Positions 46,701 to 57,800 of a DNA stretch of 64,000 bases are shown here, piece after piece. The position numbers were made by a program, and so were the translations under genes. Position 1 is the stretch's first letter, and each line of letters begins with the position of its first letter. The notes beneath the pieces were generated by a model. That model was not told where the DNA came from. It ran no database searches and worked only from the letters and a program-made list of their open reading frames with translations. This DNA comes from Symmetrospora coprosmae (Eukaryota > Basidiomycota > Cystobasidiomycetes > Symmetrosporaceae), in contig VUYT01000021.1 of the NCBI GenBank assembly GCA_008802785.1, forward strand, positions 186,001-250,000. Reading direction: 5' to 3'.

Positions 46701-47364
46701 CCGGGACGGCTCGGACTCTCCTGGCGCAGGCTCGGGCGGTGGAGGCGGCTCCGGTTCCGACTCGTCTGCCCCGTCGACCTTCTCTGCCATCCCATCGACG
46801 TACAAGAGCCTGCTCAACCAGCAGGCGCAGCAATCGGACAACGTCTTTGAAGAGCTCGATACGACAAAGACGACGAGCTGGCAGTACGAGCTGCACCAGC
46901 TCAAGCTCACGAACCGCAAGCTCAAGGAAGAGCTCGCCATGCTGCAGGCTGCCCGGCGCAAGCGCAAAAAGAAGGAGGACGCCGCTGCGAGCACTACGGG
47001 TCCAGGCGGCGCTGCTGCACGCGGGGATGTCAAGCCTGGCACGGGCACCCAGGGCATCGGACAAGGCGCCACCGCTGCGCCGGTCAAGTCATGCGCCAAC
47101 TGCGGGCGGACCGACTCGCCGGAATGGCGCGTTGGGCCGTCTGGTCAGCGATCGCTATGCAACGCATGCGGCCTGCGCTGGGCGAAAGCGACGCGCGGCA
47201 CAGGCGTCAGGAATAACAGCAACAGCAGCGGAGCGAGCGGCGGTATTGGGCGAGGGAGCGCCACGCCGTCCAGCGCGTCCGACATGGAGCAGACGAGCTC
47301 ATTTGCGCAGCAATTGACTGGCGGTGGACCTTTTGCGCCCGCTGGATTTGGCGGAGCGCGGTGA
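43729..47364 (+). CDS. WC-1: White collar 1-type blue-light photoreceptor (LOV, PAS, PAS, GATA zinc finger)
   Basis: Flavin-binding nuclear photoreceptor and transcription factor; partner is normally WC-2. Exons 43729-44366, 44471-45116 and 45193-47364 join to 3456 nt, 1151 aa; the first junction rests on the only phase-2 donor available (GTTTGG) and is less certain. The N-terminal 330 residues are Gln/Ser/Gly-rich with several poly-Gln runs. The LOV domain spans about 365-500, with the photoactive Cys in [12 protein letters not shown] (about residue 436). PAS-B lies at about 640-760 ([18 protein letters not shown]) and PAS-C at about 770-880 ([18 protein letters not shown]). Then come a basic NLS-like RRKRKKKED and a GATA finger at about 1060-1090, [13 protein letters not shown]...[10 protein letters not shown]. 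The finger spacing is C-x2-C-x18-C-x2-C. Confidence 0.93.
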
Positions 47365-47837
47365 TGCTGTTCGTCCCTCAATCGTCTCCCCTTATTCCTC
47401 GCCTACACCATCTTCTGCACTCCCGTTGCATCAGACCGAATTACCCCATCAAGCTAGCAAATTTCGGAAAATCCAATCCATGTAGACAAGATCCTGCCTA
47501 ATCCGCCATAGATCTCTCTCAATAACGCAAAAACTATGTATCCCTGCTCTGCCCTCATCTTCGATAGCTTCTCACACTCCCTCTTATCTGTACCGCACAT
47601 ACAGCAGCGTCCGGGAGTTCTCGATACGATACTCGAAGTAGCAATGCAATGCAATCAAGGAAGGACCTACGTGTGTGTTCCCGTTCCGCTTGCACCGTTC
47701 TTAACAGCTCTCGGGACGCGATTACAGCAAGCAAGCATTGCGAGAGACCTGATGTACAACTACACGCTAGAGGGAGCTGCACTAGTGAACAGGGATAAGA
47801 GCAACAGACAGGCTACAGACACGGGCCTAGGTGTACA
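47365..47837. other. Intergenic region between convergent WC-1 and PDH kinase genes
   Basis: 473 bp of shared 3' flank; no gene recognised. Confidence 0.45.
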
Positions 47838-49873
47838 TCATTGCAGCGGCTCACTCGACTCGGATAATCTCGAGAGGTGCAGGTAGACGTCCGTGCCTGG
47901 CAGAGGTGGGAAGGGTGAGGTGAGATGATGGCTAGTGAGCAAGCAGAGTTGTCGATATTTGGCGAATGGACTCACCATATCCCTGCATGGAGATGAGCTT
48001 GAGGTTGCCGCCCAGGTACTGGGCGTACAATCGGGCGATGGGCAGACCGTACCCGTACCCGGCCAGCGGGGCCTTGAAGTCCCCAGAAGCCTCCTCTTCC
48101 ACGCTCTGGGCCTCGGCCGTCGTAAAGGCATAGTTCCACACGATGGGCACGTCTTTGCGCGGGATGCCTCCGCCCTATGCAGGTCGAGGCGATCCGGCGA
48201 GCACGGGTAGAGTGGCGGAAACAGAAAAGCGAGGCGATTAGTATCAGATTGAGTCTTAGTCTCAAGCACCCCTGTAGAGGGTTGAGGCGCACCTCGTCCG
48301 AGATCTTGATGGTGATGTCATCCTGCCCTTCTGCAACAATGACCTTGATTGGCGGAAAGTCATCGGCGTCTGGCCCTCCATTGGCTTCCACTGTCGCTCT
48401 GAGCGAGTTCTTGAGCACCTCGAAAAGCATGTGATTCTAGAGAGTGAGGGGCGGCAACGTCACCATTGGGGTGGCAGAACGCCGGTCAAGAGACGCCGAA
48501 CGCACCAGATGCGATGGGATATACATGAATTGGAGCTCTTCCGGACATGTAAGCTGCACTGGCGGGCCCTTGAAGAGGCCGTAGTGCTCCTCGCAGATGA
48601 ACAGGGCGTTATCGATGGCCTCCTGGCAGACATCGCGGACGTTTGTGTTTGTGCAGATGACGCCGACGTAGTTTGGGTCTGGGTCTAGCTGATTCAGGGC
48701 AATGTGCTGCCCGATGAGGACGCGGATCCCGATGCGCGACATGTAGAAGCGGTCGAGGAAGGTCTGTATGGTGCGCTCGACCTGCTTACTGCTCGCATTG
48801 CCGCTCTCAACGCTCTTGCTCTTCTTGAGCTCAAAGATGCCCTGCGCGACAGTCGTGACGACGGGATCGTGGCGCTTCTTTATCTTTACGAGGGCTTTGG
48901 TGAAGGCCTCGTTGTACTCGTGCACCTCTGGCGGCCACTCGACCTTGAGGTCTGGATTCGCGTAGTAGCGGTGCGACAGGCCGATCCGCGCTTTACCTGA
49001 TTGTGACTTGCGGTGCTGCTCCTGCATGTGTGGAGGTAGGCTTGGGTTCGGAAGTGCCTCGGGCAGGTGATGCCCTTCTTGCTGGGCTGCCTTTGTCATT
49101 GCTTCAGAGATCTGCGAGGGGAGCTTTGGCTTGGGGAAGTTGATGAGTTCCTGAAGGTGCGAACAGGACGCGATGGATCAGGAAGCAGTTTGGTGAGCCG
49201 CTGGTACCGGTATGCGGAAGCGGTAGGAGGTTGCCAGTCTCCACAGCCACCCGAGCTCGTCCAAGCAAGGCAAGGCGAACCCACCTCGAAGGACTGAGCA
49301 TACCAGTTCTTGACCTTCTTTATGCTCGGCATGTCGTGCAGGCCCAATGGCAGCTCGTCGAGGTCCTTTACGCGGTGGGCGAGTCGTATCGGGAGCTCCT
49401 CTGCGGGGACGCGCGCGCGCGGGGTGGCCAACCGCCTGTCAGCCTGCCAGAGGTCCCTCGCAGGCGAGAGGCATAGAGCAGCGCACCAGCGAGGAACTCT
49501 GATGCGCGCAGGAGGGTGCCTTGAGATGGGTTTTGTCCTGTAGACGCGTGCATGCGGTGAGTCGCCGGGGCTCTGTTAGGTGTGCCATCGGAGTCGCACG
49601 CACCAAACTGGACCATCTGCCTGAGCGAGACCTGGGGTGCAGCAGCGGCAGGGGCATCACGCAGCACACAGGCCACAGGTCACAGGTCACAGTCAGCACC
49701 GTTGCGATTGCACAGGGAGCTCCCGGTAACGTAGCGGCCGCGAACTGCGACTCGAGCTGGTGCACCCGCTTGTCCCAGAGCTGGGGGGGCCCACTCCATC
49801 CTACACTCACACCGGACTGAGGAAACGAGGCATAGTGGGCAATCTTCTTCTTGAGTGCCGAATTGAGTGCCAT
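47838..49873 (-). CDS. Mitochondrial pyruvate dehydrogenase kinase-family protein (PDK/BCKDK)
   Basis: Protein kinase of the GHKL fold that inactivates the pyruvate (or branched-chain) dehydrogenase complex by Ser phosphorylation in the matrix. The start is the ATG at 49873, with several small 5' exons joined in frame: MALNSALKKKIAHYASFPQS, then VSLRQMVQFG, then QNPSQGTLLRASEFLA, then EELPIRLAHRVKDLDELPLG. The four-helix domain continues with KNWYAQSFEELINFPKP and HDPVVTTVAQGIFELKK. The ATP site shows the N box HMLFEVLKNSLRATVE, a G1 box IKISDE-GGGIPR spanning an intron, and the later glycine-rich GYGYGLPIARLYAQYLGG. It ends TDVYLHLSRL. I cannot separate PDK from BCKDK or between yeast-type Pkp1 and Pkp2 by eye. 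Confidence 0.88.
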
Positions 49874-51040
49874 TGCTACTGCGACCGCTGCTGCTGCTGC
49901 TGGCTATCTACATGCGACCAGAGGCAAGGTCGAAAGAGCTACCTGTCCGCCTTACCCCCGGTTCCGCCCGCCCGCCTGCCCGCCTGCCCTCCCCGGCGAC
50001 TGACCAGCCCGGAGAGAGCCTTGTGACGGTGCTTGTGGGCCGGCCGCACGAACAGCAGCTATGTACTCTGTCGTGCGAGCAGGCTGAGGACGATGCCAGT
50101 ATGCTGCATCCAGGACGGACGGATCCCTCTGCAGCTGATGCGCTCGTGCTGGTGAATGTTGCGACTGCTGGACGCGATGGAAAGCGGAAAAGTCACGAGA
50201 CGGAGGAGCAGAGCGCGAGGTCCATGAGGGATCCGCAGGCGATTCATTATCGTAGCATCGAGGTGTTTGTAGCCTGAGGTATAATAGCGAGCAGCAGTTT
50301 GAGCGCAAAGCAGATACCGTAATAGTGCACGCAGTCCCAATGCACCGAGCACCGAATCCTTCGGGGATGCCCCATCCGAGCGTTCGGGCAGCATTGACGT
50401 GAGGGGGATGACCTGCTCGCATCTATTGTACTCGGCAGGTTCAGCCATCCGACACGGAGCAGGAGCGTTGCGGCCATTGATGCTTGTGGTCTGACATGAG
50501 CACATCCTTCCAAGCGAAGCGAAGAAAGCGAAAGCTTGCTTGCTTGCTTGCTGAGGTCGCAGAACAGTGACGTCAATGTGCCTGCCTGCCCTGACTGCCC
50601 GTCCAGCTGCAGCTGACCCATTCCAGCGAGCGCCGGGCACAACAGCGACGACACCTGCGAGTGCACCGAGTGGAGCACCACCTCCTCACATCCGGACGAA
50701 CTCGAGCAGCTGACGTGACCTCCATCTCGCGCAAAAGGGATCTCCATCGGCAACCTCCCCATCTTGTGTTGCCTTCCATTGTGGGTTGCAGCGTGTCCGG
50801 GGGTTCGTCGGCTTCCTCGCTTTAACCGGAGAGAGCCACACTGCTCAAGGGGGAAGGGGGGAAAAGCTCTTGAGGATGCCGAGACAAGGCAGGAAGGAGC
50901 AAGAAGAAGGCTGAGCTGATATCACACACCTGTGCTCGTGGTCATCCCTCCCCTCATTTCCCTTCTCTCCCTCTCTCCTTCGCTTCCATTCGACCCCACT
51001 TTACACGCTGAGCACAGTGGAAAGACAGATCGCCGTCATC
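49874..51040. promoter_or_regulatory. Divergent upstream region between PDH kinase and aquaglyceroporin
   Basis: About 1.17 kb between start codons on opposite strands. It has a short GCTT repeat at about 50531-50550 and a CT-rich stretch just before 51000, typical of a fungal 5' UTR/promoter. Frames in it (for example 50059-50640 minus) look non-coding. Confidence 0.45.
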
Positions 51041-53825
51041 ATGCAGTCTGCGCCAGTCTCGCGAGAGAACACGCGCACAGTCGCCTTCTCGGATGACAGG
51101 AACAACGGCGGGGACGACGGAGACGTCTCGCCTCCATCTTCGGGAAGAACCGCCGTCAACGGCAATAGCACCAATGAAGGCTCAGGCCGCCTCTTCGTTC
51201 GCAGTGCCATCCCAGACTTTGGAGATGCTGCTGCCCCGTCTGCGAACCGCCACAACCTCGGCTCGGCTTCCGCGCCCAGCTCGCCCGGCGCACTCGGTCG
51301 CGGCGGGCACGACTTCAAGAGCAGCGAGTTCCCTCTCGAAGGCATCAGCAGCAGCCACCACGATGACAGCGCCATCGGCCTATCTACCTCGCCCTCTGCC
51401 TCGCAGATGATCCAGCATCCGGACCCGGCAGTGGCGGCGGGCCTGATCCACCCGGACGACTCGGAGGCCCGCATGCCGCACCCTGCTTCGCTGCAGCGCG
51501 GCGACACATCTGCAGGCGCCAGCATTGCAGGCGGCGAGAGCATCGTCGGCGCGGATGGCATCCGCAGGCGCGACCACCACCACCACCACCATCACCGAAG
51601 CGGGAGGACCACCCCTTCCAGCTACGATCCGTACATGTTTGCTGCTGGACCTTGGTCGCGCCCAAGCCACCAGAACAGCAAGCACAGCCAGCCAGTCTTC
51701 TCGCTAGCCCGCCCGCTCCCCACCAAGGAGCAGCGCGACGCGCAGAAGGCCTACAGAGAGAGCGTCCGCGCCAACGCCGCGCACCGAGCCGCAGGAGGGC
51801 GGAGTGCTCATGCGCACGCTCCGGCAGCTCCGCTCGTCGGTCCTGGTGCACACCACCCGCACGCTGCAGGCGGCACGATGATCGGCCCAGGTGCACACCA
51901 CGGCTCGTACTACGGCTCGCCCTACCAGAACCAGTCGTACCGCGGCTCGCACGCCAGCATCCAGCCTATGGGCATGGGCGGACAGGACAACGCTCAGCTG
52001 ATGGCAATGCTGCGCCAGCTCCTTGCTGAACAGAAGGACGAGGGAAAGAAGGCTGAGGGTGATGATGTCAGGGAGGACCAGGCGCTTGCTCGCAAGGAAG
52101 GCTTTGGTGATGACAAGGGCAACAAAGATGGGAGGACCGCGACAAGGACCGCTCGTGCTGAGCGATCGGACTCGCTCTCGTCTGGATCGTCCACATCCAG
52201 CTACAGTACCGACAGCGACGAGACATTCCCGAACCCTTGGGCCAGGTTCAGGCACACCATGCGAGAGCCGTTTGCCGAGTTCTTTGGCACCTGTAAGTCC
52301 GAAGCGTACATCGCCGTGCGCTATCATATACTGACGCTTGTTCTCCCACAGACATCCTTCTCCTCTTCGGCACAGGAGTCGCTCTACAGGTGACCTATAG
52401 CAAACGCAAGAATCATGAATGATATCGAAAGCTGACGAAAATCGGTCCTCCTGCAGTATTTCCTGACTCTTGACCCCAACGTTGCAAGCAGCACTTACGG
52501 TACCTACACCAACGTCTGTAAGTGGCACGGTAGCAAGATGGCTTGGCAGGAAGAGCGGGCTGCTGATGATAACTTCATCTTCCAGCACTGGGCTGGGGTA
52601 TCGGTGTTGCCCTTGGAGTTTGGGTGGCAGGCGGTATCTCTGGTGGACATCTTAACGTGAGTCTCTCTTCTCCTCGCTCATTGGACCCCGGCTCATTCGT
52701 AGCCCTCCCCTCTGTCAGCCCGCCGTCACCCTCAGCTTGGCCGTGTTCCGAGGCTTCCCATGGAGAAAAGTGCCTGGCTACGCCCTTGCACAGCTGCTCG
52801 GAGCCATGTCGGGTAAGTCTGGCGAAGCAATGCCAATAGGTGTTGAACTGACCTCTCCGTGCTCTTTGATTAGCTGCCGGCACGACATACGGTCTCTACC
52901 GCGACAGTATCGACATCTTCGAGGGCGGGCGAGGCATTCGAACATACGAAGGGCCCACAGCGACAGCAAGTCTGTTCTCGACCTACCCGCAGGCCCAGGT
53001 CTCGGCCGCCGCCGCTTGGTTTACGGAGTTCGTCGACACTGCTATCCTCTTAATGGTTGTCCTGGCCATCAGCGACATCAACAACTCGTGGGTCGCGTTC
53101 TCGGCATTCTGCCACCGAAAGCGGTCTGACCCAAGACAGATACTGAACGACACTACTATCCGCACCTCCTACCTGTCCTGAAGCTCTCCACCTGATGGTT
53201 TGAACCCCCTGGTCCTCTTCTTCGTCATCGTCGGACTGGGCGCATGTCTAGGTGTAAGCTGTTCCCACCCTCCTTTCCTTTTCTTGCTTGCTAACTATGC
53301 TTTCCCTCCTGCAGCTAAACACTGCATATTGCTGTACGTCTTCTTTCCCTTCTTCCTCTCCTTCTCCTCCTTCCTTCCCCTGACCTCCTCTTCTTGATTC
53401 TCAAAAGTAAATCCGGCAAGAGATCTGGGGCCAAGAATGATGACAGCCATGGCTGGCTATGGACGTGGAGTCTTCACGTTCCGAAACGGCTACTTCGTAG
53501 GTGTCTTCCGCCACCGAGCCTCGACCGAGCAGTGGCTGACACTGCTGCGAACCCAGTTCTGGTGTGCGATTCTCGCTCCCATTTGTGGTGCTCTCTTCGG
53601 TTCCTTCCTCTACGATGCTTTCATCTAGTGCGTTCCGCTCGAATTCGCTGTCTCCGCCGAAATTGGCCGTCTGACCCTTCCGGCTCCTTCTACCCTTGCG
53701 CCCGCAGCACCGGCTCTGAGTCACCACTGAACAGGAAGTGGGAGTTCCCGTGGCAGAACAAGAAGCGAGAGGAGTTCGGCCCTGCCTCCAAGGAGAAGAT
53801 GCCTGCCGGCCAGACCGAGCCATAA
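51041..53825 (+). CDS. Aquaglyceroporin (MIP family) with long cytosolic N-terminus, Fps1/Yfl054-like
   Basis: Membrane channel for glycerol and water. The start ATG at 51041 opens a roughly 417-residue hydrophilic N-terminus with His runs and a Ser-rich acidic stretch. The first exon ends in FAEFFGT at about 52292. Later exons give the six-helix core: [13 protein letters not shown], the first half-helix [73 protein letters not shown] and the second half-helix [11 protein letters not shown]. The Asp after the second NPAR is the glycerol-facilitator signature. The last helix is [20 protein letters not shown], followed by a tail of about 40 residues. The second NPA motif is split by an intron just before Asn. 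The long N-terminus resembles regulated fungal glyceroporins, but I see no clear Fps1 regulatory box. Confidence 0.9.
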
Positions 53826-54970
53826 ATGGCGCGGTGCCTGATTCGCCCTGGAGCCTCTGGCTTGGCTACGAAGTGAACAACAAGTACAGAAGGAATACCA
53901 TCGATCTCATGACTGACAGTCTGCAGTCTCTCTGTCTAGCGGTGTACAAAGATCGCCAAGATCGTGTAGCGAATTCAGCTTGCGATACCTCCGGATATCC
54001 CCGCCTTCGCTCCCGCTCTTCCATCGAGTCGCATCAAGGCGATTCTCCTAGTCCCAGTTGACAGTGCAGCAGCTGATTCCGGTCTCGAGAGTACTGTGCA
54101 TCACTAGGTTCGGCTTAGCGGCGATCAGGCGACCAGGCGGTCTTCCGGTGCGTCCAGCAACAGTCAAAGGAATGCACCGCAGAGCTTCGCATACAACCCG
54201 ACGAAAGCACAGCCCGATCAAGCAGCTCTGTCTAGCAGTGCCATGACGGCTCTGTATTGCAATTTATCAGCTCTCCGACAGAGTGGCCCACGCGCCTGAA
54301 GACGGCTATTTAACGGAGGGCAGGGCCTGTTGCTCCTTCCCCTCCTTCTACTCACCACAGTAACATTCTCCAATCTTCTCCACTTGTCCACCCGTCCACT
54401 CATCCGCCTAGTCACCTATTCCAGCCCCTTCCTGCCGTTCTCTATCGTACTTGCCGCCTCGGTTCCAGCTCACCTCCTACAGATTTTTCCCCAGCTCAGT
54501 CGGCTAACAGCGCAATGGGAGGATACTCCAAGCAATGCCCTACGTGGTGCGCTACTTCGATTAACTGGAATTGCTCGTAAGCAGGAGCTGATCGGACCTT
54601 CGTATCTAGCTCGCAAATGATCAAGGCTTCAACAAAGGCGGTCATAGACAGTACGTGCTGTGTCTGAGATACTGCAAAGCCAAAGGCTCGCGCGCAAGAC
54701 TGACGTCGATCGTGCTTGCCTTGACACCGGGCGAAGAGCATATCCTTCAGTGCCACCGCTTGCGATCTCTCCGTGGCTCCGCAATCCATGCCGGGTCTCT
54801 AGACTGTCATACATGCGAGACGACCTTCAAGACCATGGGTACGTGAAGCGAGCACGTTATGCGATTGCGCCTGAATCTGCTCATACTTCATCGTGCCCGG
54901 TCCTCTCATCAAAGGCGCACTGATCACACACTATTGCGGAAACATTCATATGCACGACAGGATTGACGGA
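53826..54970. other. Gene-poor region, about 1.1 kb
   Basis: No convincing gene. A TATTTAA element at about 54307 followed by a CT-rich stretch and a 96-codon frame (54330-54620) looks promoter-like, but the encoded hydrophobic peptide has no recognisable features. Confidence 0.4.
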
Positions 54971-55627
54971 ATGAGCTTTGCGCAGTACTTTCAGTTCGGC
55001 GAAGGTCGCTCCGCTCAGCAGGCAGGACTCACAAGTGCTCGACCGACTGCTCCCCCGCAGTACCTACCGCTGCAGAGAACGCAAACCGCGCCCAGCCAAA
55101 ACCCTCCGGCGCCCGCCCAAACCCCGCTCAGCCAATCGCAATATCCTCCGTTCCGCAACAGCGGATACAAGACGGCCTCACAGGCCTACCCTGATGTTCG
55201 GGGTTCTGTACCCAACCAGCATCATGCTCCAATGCACACTCCTCCCCAGTCTCAGTACCCACCGCGATAGCCGGCCCCTCACTTTCCGCCGCCGCAGGTA
55301 CCTCGGCCTCCTCCCCAGCCGCCGCAGCAGCAGCCATACGCTTCCCCGACGACAGGACATCACAGTGGGTACGGACTCCCTCCAGCTAGCCAATGGGTTG
55401 GAGCCCCTCAGGCCCCTCACCCTTATGGACCACCTAGGCCGAGCTATACCTTCCCAGGTCCTCTGCAGACTAGGCCTGTGGCCGGTGATGCCAGCTCTTC
55501 CGGACCCAGAGACCCGCACAGAAGCTACAGATACGATGACGAAAGCGAAGTGAGGCGTAGGTCCGGCTCTCCGGCTAGATTATCCAAGTCACGGTCTCCT
55601 TCGCCTCGAGTCACCTACCGGTACTGA
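54971..55627 (+). CDS. Possible Pro/Gln-rich disordered protein with Arg/Ser tail
   Basis: From the ATG at 54971 (MSFAQYFQFGEGRSAQQAGL) the frame is Pro/Gln/Tyr-rich. It meets a TAG at 55268, but the same frame continues in the same style (PPPQPPQQQPYASP, ASQWVGAPQAPHPYGPPRP) to a basic Ser-Arg tail (RRSGSPARLSKSRSPSPR). A 90-nt segment 55208-55297 has GT..AG ends and is a multiple of three; removing it would skip the stop and give 188 aa. The donor (GTACCC) is weak, so either this is a spliced gene or a decayed one. No known domain. Composition is similar to the candidates at 11254 and 56735. Confidence 0.35.
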
Positions 55628-56734
55628 GCATCCCGACCCACGAGGCAGCGAAGATGGTGCCGACCAAACCGCCGGTAGCAAAAGCGCCATGAGTCATCTG
55701 AGATAAGCGAAACATACAATCGCCTGTATACGGCAAATCAAAAGTCGAGCGCTAGCTCGAATCCACCCCGACTCTCAAACCTGACCTCATCTTGTATCAC
55801 TATGCCTCTGAGACCGTGAACTCACAATAAACTATCTACCTCGGGAAAGCTCCTCTCTGACTAACGACCGGTCGCCGTCAACTGGTTCTGTCTCACCCTT
55901 TGTCGCGCCTGTTCGTGAGGTAAGCGGCTCGAAAACCGTCCGCTAGAGCGCTAAAGCGACAATTGCGGCGGCCATAGATGGCGAGACGGTGTGACAGCGC
56001 TTGCGTCGTACAGCAGCAACGCAGGCCCGTCGGACAGGCGGAAGCAGCTGCTTACACTTGCACAGCGGGCAGTGTGGGAAGACTATGAGACAGGTAAGGT
56101 GGGAAATGGTGGCAAAGCTTGAAAAGGCACAGCACCGACAACTACGGACAGCAAAGTGGCAACGAAAGCAAGCCGTCCGTCCGCAGAGGGGCATAAAAGG
56201 CGGAGCAGAGCTCACAATGCTGCTTGCCTCTCTTTGCAAATCTCTCTCCGTTCCCGCGCCAGACCACACGCTCAAGATCCGTCATCTTCGCTTCCAGATC
56301 CCAAGCAAGGTGTTATAGCAGTATGGTCACTGTGACATGCAGAATCGCGTAAGCCTGCTTAGCTCTCTGCACGGTTGAAAGCAAGATGTGCGCAAGCTGA
56401 CTCGCGAGTTCAGTGGCTGCGTCATGAGCGTCAGTGCACCACATACGCAGGCTCATGTTATAGATCGCAAGTCAAATCCTCGAACAGGCTGTCATGCTCC
56501 CTCCTGACGATACAAACATGCCTCTCCACCTAAAGGCCACGAGCGCCAATGCCAAGCCATGTCGGATGTTGGCGTGGATCTCTCAGCAAACGCGTGTAGT
56601 TGCGGGTTTGGACATCCAACCCGAGGTGAGCCGAGGTCATGCGTAGCATCCTGTGCAAGGCAGACTTGTGCTGATACTGACAGTACGCTGGAACAGCGAG
56701 CCTGATCAGTCACCTCAGAGGCGAGGCCCACCGG
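55628..56734. other. Gene-poor region, about 1.1 kb
   Basis: A CATAAAAGG element near 56190 could be a TATA box, but no credible gene follows it directly. No repeat recognised. Confidence 0.35.
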
Positions 56735-57136
56735 ATGGGCCATACGCTGGACGATCCACCCCCTGTAAGGGATCTACTGCCATATCAAGCAGCCCGAAGA
56801 CCGCGCGGTCGGCAGCCAAATTCTGTCAAGCAACAGCAGGAGGAAAGCCCGTCTCGCGCGCCAAGGACTCTGGCTCCTCTTCTGGCAGGGACCATGCCGC
56901 CTGAACAGCACAGGCACGGATCTTTCGCACCAGCGCGGGGTCCCCCGCAGCCGTTCACCGACGCCCGTGGCCACCAGACTGTTCCTGCACCTTACATGGG
57001 TCCGCCTCTGGTGGATCACCAAATAGTGCCTCCGCCCCCGTACATCGTCAACCCACCTAATGTTCGAGGTCGCAGCGGTCAGCGTCAGGCAGGCAGCCGG
57101 AACAGCCCTGCGAGCCGCAGTCCTCATCGCCGATAG
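56735..57136 (+). CDS. Possible Pro/Arg-rich disordered protein or fragment
   Basis: An open frame of 133 codons with Pro-rich segments (PPLVDHQIVPPPPYIVNPPN) and an Arg/Ser tail (SRNSPASRSPHRR). It resembles the end of the candidate at 54971 in style. A start further upstream across an intron is possible. It could be a real exon, a decayed duplicate of its neighbour, or chance. Confidence 0.22.
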   Translation: MGHTLDDPPPVRDLLPYQAARRPRGRQPNSVKQQQEESPSRAPRTLAPLLAGTMPPEQHRHGSFAPARGPPQPFTDARGHQTVPAPYMGPPLVDHQIVPPPPYIVNPPNVRGRSGQRQAGSRNSPASRSPHRR

Positions 57137-57800
57137 CAGCCGTCCCATTCTGCTATGACGAAAGCGCCCCGGTAAGGTATGCTTGGCAGAGTGCTTGCAG
57201 GCCCTTTCGAACATAAAGCGGGCGCTAGCCTGGAAACCGAAAACGCGAGCGCTAGCTCAGCCATGGATACCCCTCTCTCGCTCTCGTCTTCAGCATGTAA
57301 CCCTATACGTCTCGCGTCGTGAAACTTTACTTGACTCTCTCTGACTCTACCCTGCCTATGTCTTCGCCCATTGGCCTGTATCACTCTGTGGGTGACTTAT
57401 CCATTGCTCATCAGGCGGTCCATGGCAGCTACCGTGCCCGCCAGCACAAGCGGGCCTGCCATGCCATAATCAAGCAGCGTGAGAGTAAGCCAACCCTCCT
57501 CTCAGGAACCTTACATATCGCAATTAGTCTGCGTGTGGTCCTTGCATGCATTTGCGCACTGCGGACTTCATCAAAACCCGTAGCCTCGGTCCTCCACGAA
57601 GTTTAGAAGCCGTCGGCGCTTTGTGTGCCTGCACCTCTCGCGTACCAGTTGCCGAGGCAAGTCCGCAAGGGACTTAAACCCACAGGATGGGCCCTTTGTG
57701 TCGATGGTAGAGGCAATATTGCCGGTCTGCGCCAAGATCAATACGAGTCTCGCTTCCAATAACAAGGCATCATCGGCGGGACCGCTCAGGAGGACCAGCC
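57137..57800. other. Intergenic region upstream of the secreted-protein gene
   Basis: About 660 bp with no recognisable gene. Confidence 0.4.

Noticed and set aside
50059-50640. 193-codon minus-strand frame between the PDH kinase and the aquaglyceroporin
   Set aside because: No domain, Arg/Ser-rich, overlaps competing frames in a divergent promoter region.
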